A DNA stretch of 64,000 bases from Isoperla grammatica (taxonomy: Eukaryota; Arthropoda; Insecta; Plecoptera; Perlodidae). The stretch is from NCBI GenBank assembly GCA_945910005.1, contig OX246745.1:6203591-6267590 (forward strand), written 5' to 3'. The position numbers were made by a program, and so were the translations under genes. Below, in pieces: positions 60,500 through 64,000 of the stretch. Position 1 is the first letter of the stretch. The number at the start of each line of letters is the position of its first letter. The notes beneath the pieces were generated by a model, which was given only the letters and a program-made list of their open reading frames with translations, was not told the origin of the DNA and searched no databases.

Positions 60500-62448
60500 T
60501 GACGAGAATTAGTCACCTTCCTGTGAGGCGAGGGCGGGTTATCTAGCCGGCTGATTCTGATTCATGGCGGATGGTGACAACACTGATAATCCTCAAGAAA
60601 TGAGATATTTGCCCCGGCGGGATATTCTCGGGTAGCGTTTTGCGTCACATGAGTGGATGTGTATTGTCATGGCATCATGGCATCTTAAAATATCTCAAAT
60701 CTAGCATAAACAAACTGCATTTCCTCTATACCCACTCAGTTACAAGAACTCATTTCCAGTAGGGGACGTTAGGCCTATATCATCTAGGCTATATACTGTT
60801 TTGTTGCTAAGACGATTTAGCACCGCATACTTTATAGGGCCTACCTTATTACTTTAAATGCTTTTATTAATAAAGATACGGACAAACGACGGTAAAATGT
60901 AAATCATAACCCCTTCAAAAGTTTCACGCTATATGTGATAAAGTAAACAAGACACTTATTTATTGGAGAAACTACTACTCTACTACTCTTACTATTACTC
61001 TAGTGGGTGTGGGTGCAATTGTTGCGCAAACCAGCCCCGCCACATAGATGTTATAATGCGCTCGCAATATCAGTACCGGTGGTCTAGGGGGTCAAGGCGC
61101 CCACCCGGCAAGTGAGTGATCTGCATTCGATTAACAGTCGGGGTTGGTTTTTTAATGTCTGGATTTCAAAACCACACTTTCTTAATTATTTTTATTAATC
61201 GAACTGTAGAGACCAACAACAGCAAGATACCGTTCTGGCAATATTGGACAGTGAGTGCTTGCGTCGTTGAGTCATTATCAAATACGAAACAACAGCATGA
61301 AGTGCATCGTGACGACAACATACAGCCTGGTATAGCCTCCATGCCTGCGTCTACGCAGTAGTAATGCACAGTAATGCACAGTAATGCACCTGGAAACAGA
61401 TCAACTGAAACTGTTCTTGAAAATGTCGAGAAATACAGCCAGAAACTGTGTTGAAATAATTCTTGTTATTTGAATAGAAGTAAGAAGTATCGATCGATAT
61501 ACTATTACGCAACATTCGTGATGAAATTCCTCCCATGAATTGGTTTGGTCCTTTATCACTGATTGATTTATATAATCATCATTTCACAACCACAAATGTC
61601 CGGATGCAAATGTATAGGCCTAGCCTCGATCAATATTTCATCAATTTCGCTAGCGAATTTGCTTTTTGCCATCCAGAAAGCGCAAAAAAGTAAGGGCCGT
61701 TCAAGACGTATGACGAAACGTTTAGACGATGACAACATAACGAAGATGGACTGTTTTTTTTATACGAAACAATGGAATTTCGGATTTCGTGCTCCTTCTT
61801 ATTGTAGCTGCATGCAGGTATATAGTAATAACAGCAGGTCGACCACTGCTCAGAGCGACTGGCTCCTTTCGCAATTGCAAGTGGCATCGTAAATGAAGTT
61901 TCCTACAATAACATAATCACAGGTTTCCTGAGAAAAACTCGAAAAATTCCGTTTCCCGAATAAAAATGCAAATTAAAGTGAATCGATGAGAGCCCAATTC
62001 TTGCCCTATACTGTTTCGATAGCGGGATGGGGAGTTAGGAACACCTCACTTTAAAACGCTTCTGATAAGAGCTATGTAATGAGATCAACCGAATAAATGA
62101 AAAAATAACAGTAATTTCTTTGGGGCGTGCGTTATTAATCCGGTGATTGTAAAACAATGGCACCAACGAACAGCGAACACCGAACACTGTATATGGAGTA
62201 TGAACTGCAGCATTGCAGACATTGTTGCGTGCGGTACGTGTGATGCAACCGACCGAGGCAAGTTGCCTTCTTACGAGACGGCCGATCTATTGTAGACGGA
62301 TAATAGTTAGACGTTACTTCCAACAACTTGAGAACAATGGTAGGTATAAACTTTCTTGGCGTTTTTTGGGATTGAATTAGTACGTTTTCCTTGGGCAGTC
62401 ATACCGCTCAAACAAGTTACAGATTGCCAACTATCATAACGTGTATTT
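60500..62448. other. No recognised gene
   Basis: Apart from the degenerate tRNA-like head at 61078, I see a short triplicated CAGTAATGCAC at 61365-61390 and otherwise unstructured sequence. Open runs at 61116-61361 and 61563-61892 lack recognisable similarity. Confidence 0.4.
61078..61145 (+). mobile_element. tRNA-like head, degenerate
   Basis: GGTGGTCTAGGGGGTCAAGG looks like a tRNA A-box region, but the B box (GCATTCGATTAAC) is damaged. Confidence 0.4.
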
Positions 62449-62610
62449 AGGCAACTCAAGACTACCTTACTTACATGCCTTCGTCACATGCGAGGTATTC
62501 TTAGCCAACCAGCGAACCGCCCGAGACAAGCGCGCGCAGATAGCGATCGCTGATTGGCTACGAGCCCCTCGCCTGTGACGAAAGCATACGTAAGGTTGTC
62601 TTGGGTTGCC
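62449..62610. mobile_element. Foldback MITE, family B, copy 2
   Basis: This copy has the same terminal GACTACCTTAC...CTTCGTCACA and the complement of the family core (TTAGCCAACCAGCGAACCGC), so it is inverted relative to the copy at 33429. Confidence 0.8.
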
Positions 62611-63022
62611 TACTTGTACAGGTCTACTGTGTACTATGTACGGTGTACCTATACCGCATTGCAGCTGATCGAACAACAGCATGGCATTTATGAGATAATA
62701 CCTCTCCTCACCTCGCCTCGCCTAGCCCGCCCGACATGAACTAATTCTAACCTTTGGAAATGTCAAAGAAAGCAATTTGTTAAATGGTAAAATACTAATG
62801 AGAATATGTAAAGCGTTTAGTCTATAGCAACTTGACTGTATCGATGAATCCTCGCACGCAGCCTACTCCTTGTCGGCTTACAACGTACCCAAGTACATTA
62901 GTCGGGCCGGTTTATCGCGTGCTTAGGTGATGGGAGATAGTAAACACGCAAGGCAGGGCCGAAAGAGACCCCTTTACTTTATTTACACGAGGCGGAGGCT
63001 CAACCGCCGAAATAATAGGAAA

Positions 63023-63718
63023 CAGTGACGTAGCCAGGAATTCGAAAGAGCCGGGGAGGGGTAGGTAAATAAGTTTGAAAATGCAATGGATGGAAGTACG
63101 AGGGACGTGTGATTTTTTAGCAACAGGAGGAATAAGAATTATGAATTGTATTAAAAAAAATCCCATTTGAACTTAACCACTTTCACTGATGAACACTAAG
63201 ACCTACAAACTTAATACCATTTATATCTTATCATTTTTTTCAAAACTTATGTTCGAAAACACATAAATAGCATGGCATGGTCTAAATCTGTTTAATAATT
63301 AAACCTTTCTTGATTTATTGTACTAAAATCGTTTGTTTCGCGGTGAGGCAAAAAAAAGAAGAAAGTTCGCAAAACATTTGGTGAAACAATTTACAATGTA
63401 GTCAATAATAACTGAGAAAACAAAGTGGGCTAAATTTGGGAATATTTCAATCCAAAGTTTCATGATTTCCTTAATTATTTTTACGTTATCAGCCGTCAAC
63501 TTTAATACCCAAAAACAAGCCAGATCGAATTACTTTCTATCAACCGGTACGTCAACAAAACAAACGAATTTACTTTATTTTCCGCATTTTATGCAAGTGA
63601 GAGGTTTGATATTGAAGTTAGGGGAAAACGCGTGCTTTTACAAGACGTCGCCACATATACGTCGCGGAAACGTCCAGTTAGAAATCTTTTCCCGTTCCTA
63701 CGCCACTGAACGCCACTG
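63023..63718. mobile_element. Possible hAT-like element
   Basis: The left end CAGTGACGTAGCCAGGAATT and right end CCTACGCCACTGAACGCCACTG are inverted (the right one with a doubled CGCCACTG). The flanks ATAGGAAA and ATAAGGGA are only partly alike. Confidence 0.45.
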
Positions 63719-64000
63719 ATAAGGGAAATACCTGCACGAGGCAGAAGAAAACCAAGGCGTCAACATGTTGCAGTCATCAGTGCCCGCGTTGCCACTGCGC
63801 ACCGTCAGCAGTCAGCAGTTACCTAATCAAATAAACTACTACTCGATAAAATAATGATGATATTACATTCAACTTCTGATAACAACATCAAACAAAGACA
63901 TTTTTATTTCAACATCGAAATCAGAAATGAACCAATGGCTATATATGTAATTAATAACTTTAAACAATAGATTAATTAAGATCGTAAACACCAATCGCTT

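Noticed and set aside
20168..61145. Functional tRNA genes at B-box matches
   Set aside because: The heads have poor acceptor stems and A boxes, and the best ones continue into shared SINE bodies. They were called SINE-derived.

Overview
The window is metazoan nuclear DNA, most likely from a marine invertebrate. It is AT-rich, its genes are split by many introns with normal splice consensus, and it is crowded with MITEs, hAT-like elements, tRNA-derived SINEs, satellites, (AT)n tracts and poly-G/poly-C runs. The palindrome TAGGCCTA recurs throughout. I cannot name the species or phylum. No bacterial, viral or CRISPR sequence was recognised.

Three conserved genes could be reconstructed exon by exon, all on the minus strand. 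MINDY3 (K48-linkage deubiquitinase) is complete in 9 exons, 14969 down to 2393, 441 aa. TACO1 (YebC-family mitochondrial translational activator) is complete in 4 exons, 37083 down to 33753, 276 aa. A syndecan occupies 48560 down to 42989 and lacks only its signal-peptide exon, which was not found and may lie further right or outside the window. They are unrelated in pathway and simply share a strand.

Layout: 1-2392 and the MINDY3 introns carry MITE and satellite sequence (an 81-bp array in intron 2, a nested hAT-like/MITE pair in intron 1). 15-25 kb is repeat territory (perfect hairpin, 183-bp satellite, a 0.93-kb duplicated block with tRNA-like heads) with one doubtful plus-strand exon. 25.5-33 kb holds an unidentified terminal exon, an 11-copy 93-bp satellite grown out of a SINE head, decayed Pumilio fragments and a possible two-exon small gene. 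37-42.9 kb has nothing recognised except a few repeats. 48.6-64 kb has SINE copies, MITEs and a hAT element with intact 8-bp target duplications, but no recognised gene.

The most striking observation is in syndecan. The 3' splice site and the start of the transmembrane exon are duplicated together five times as an 84-bp in-frame unit. This gives five equivalent acceptors, each of which would add 28 hydrophobic residues (0 to 4 extra units) ahead of the conserved cytoplasmic tail. MINDY3 intron 6 and TACO1 intron 1 both appear to use GC donors.
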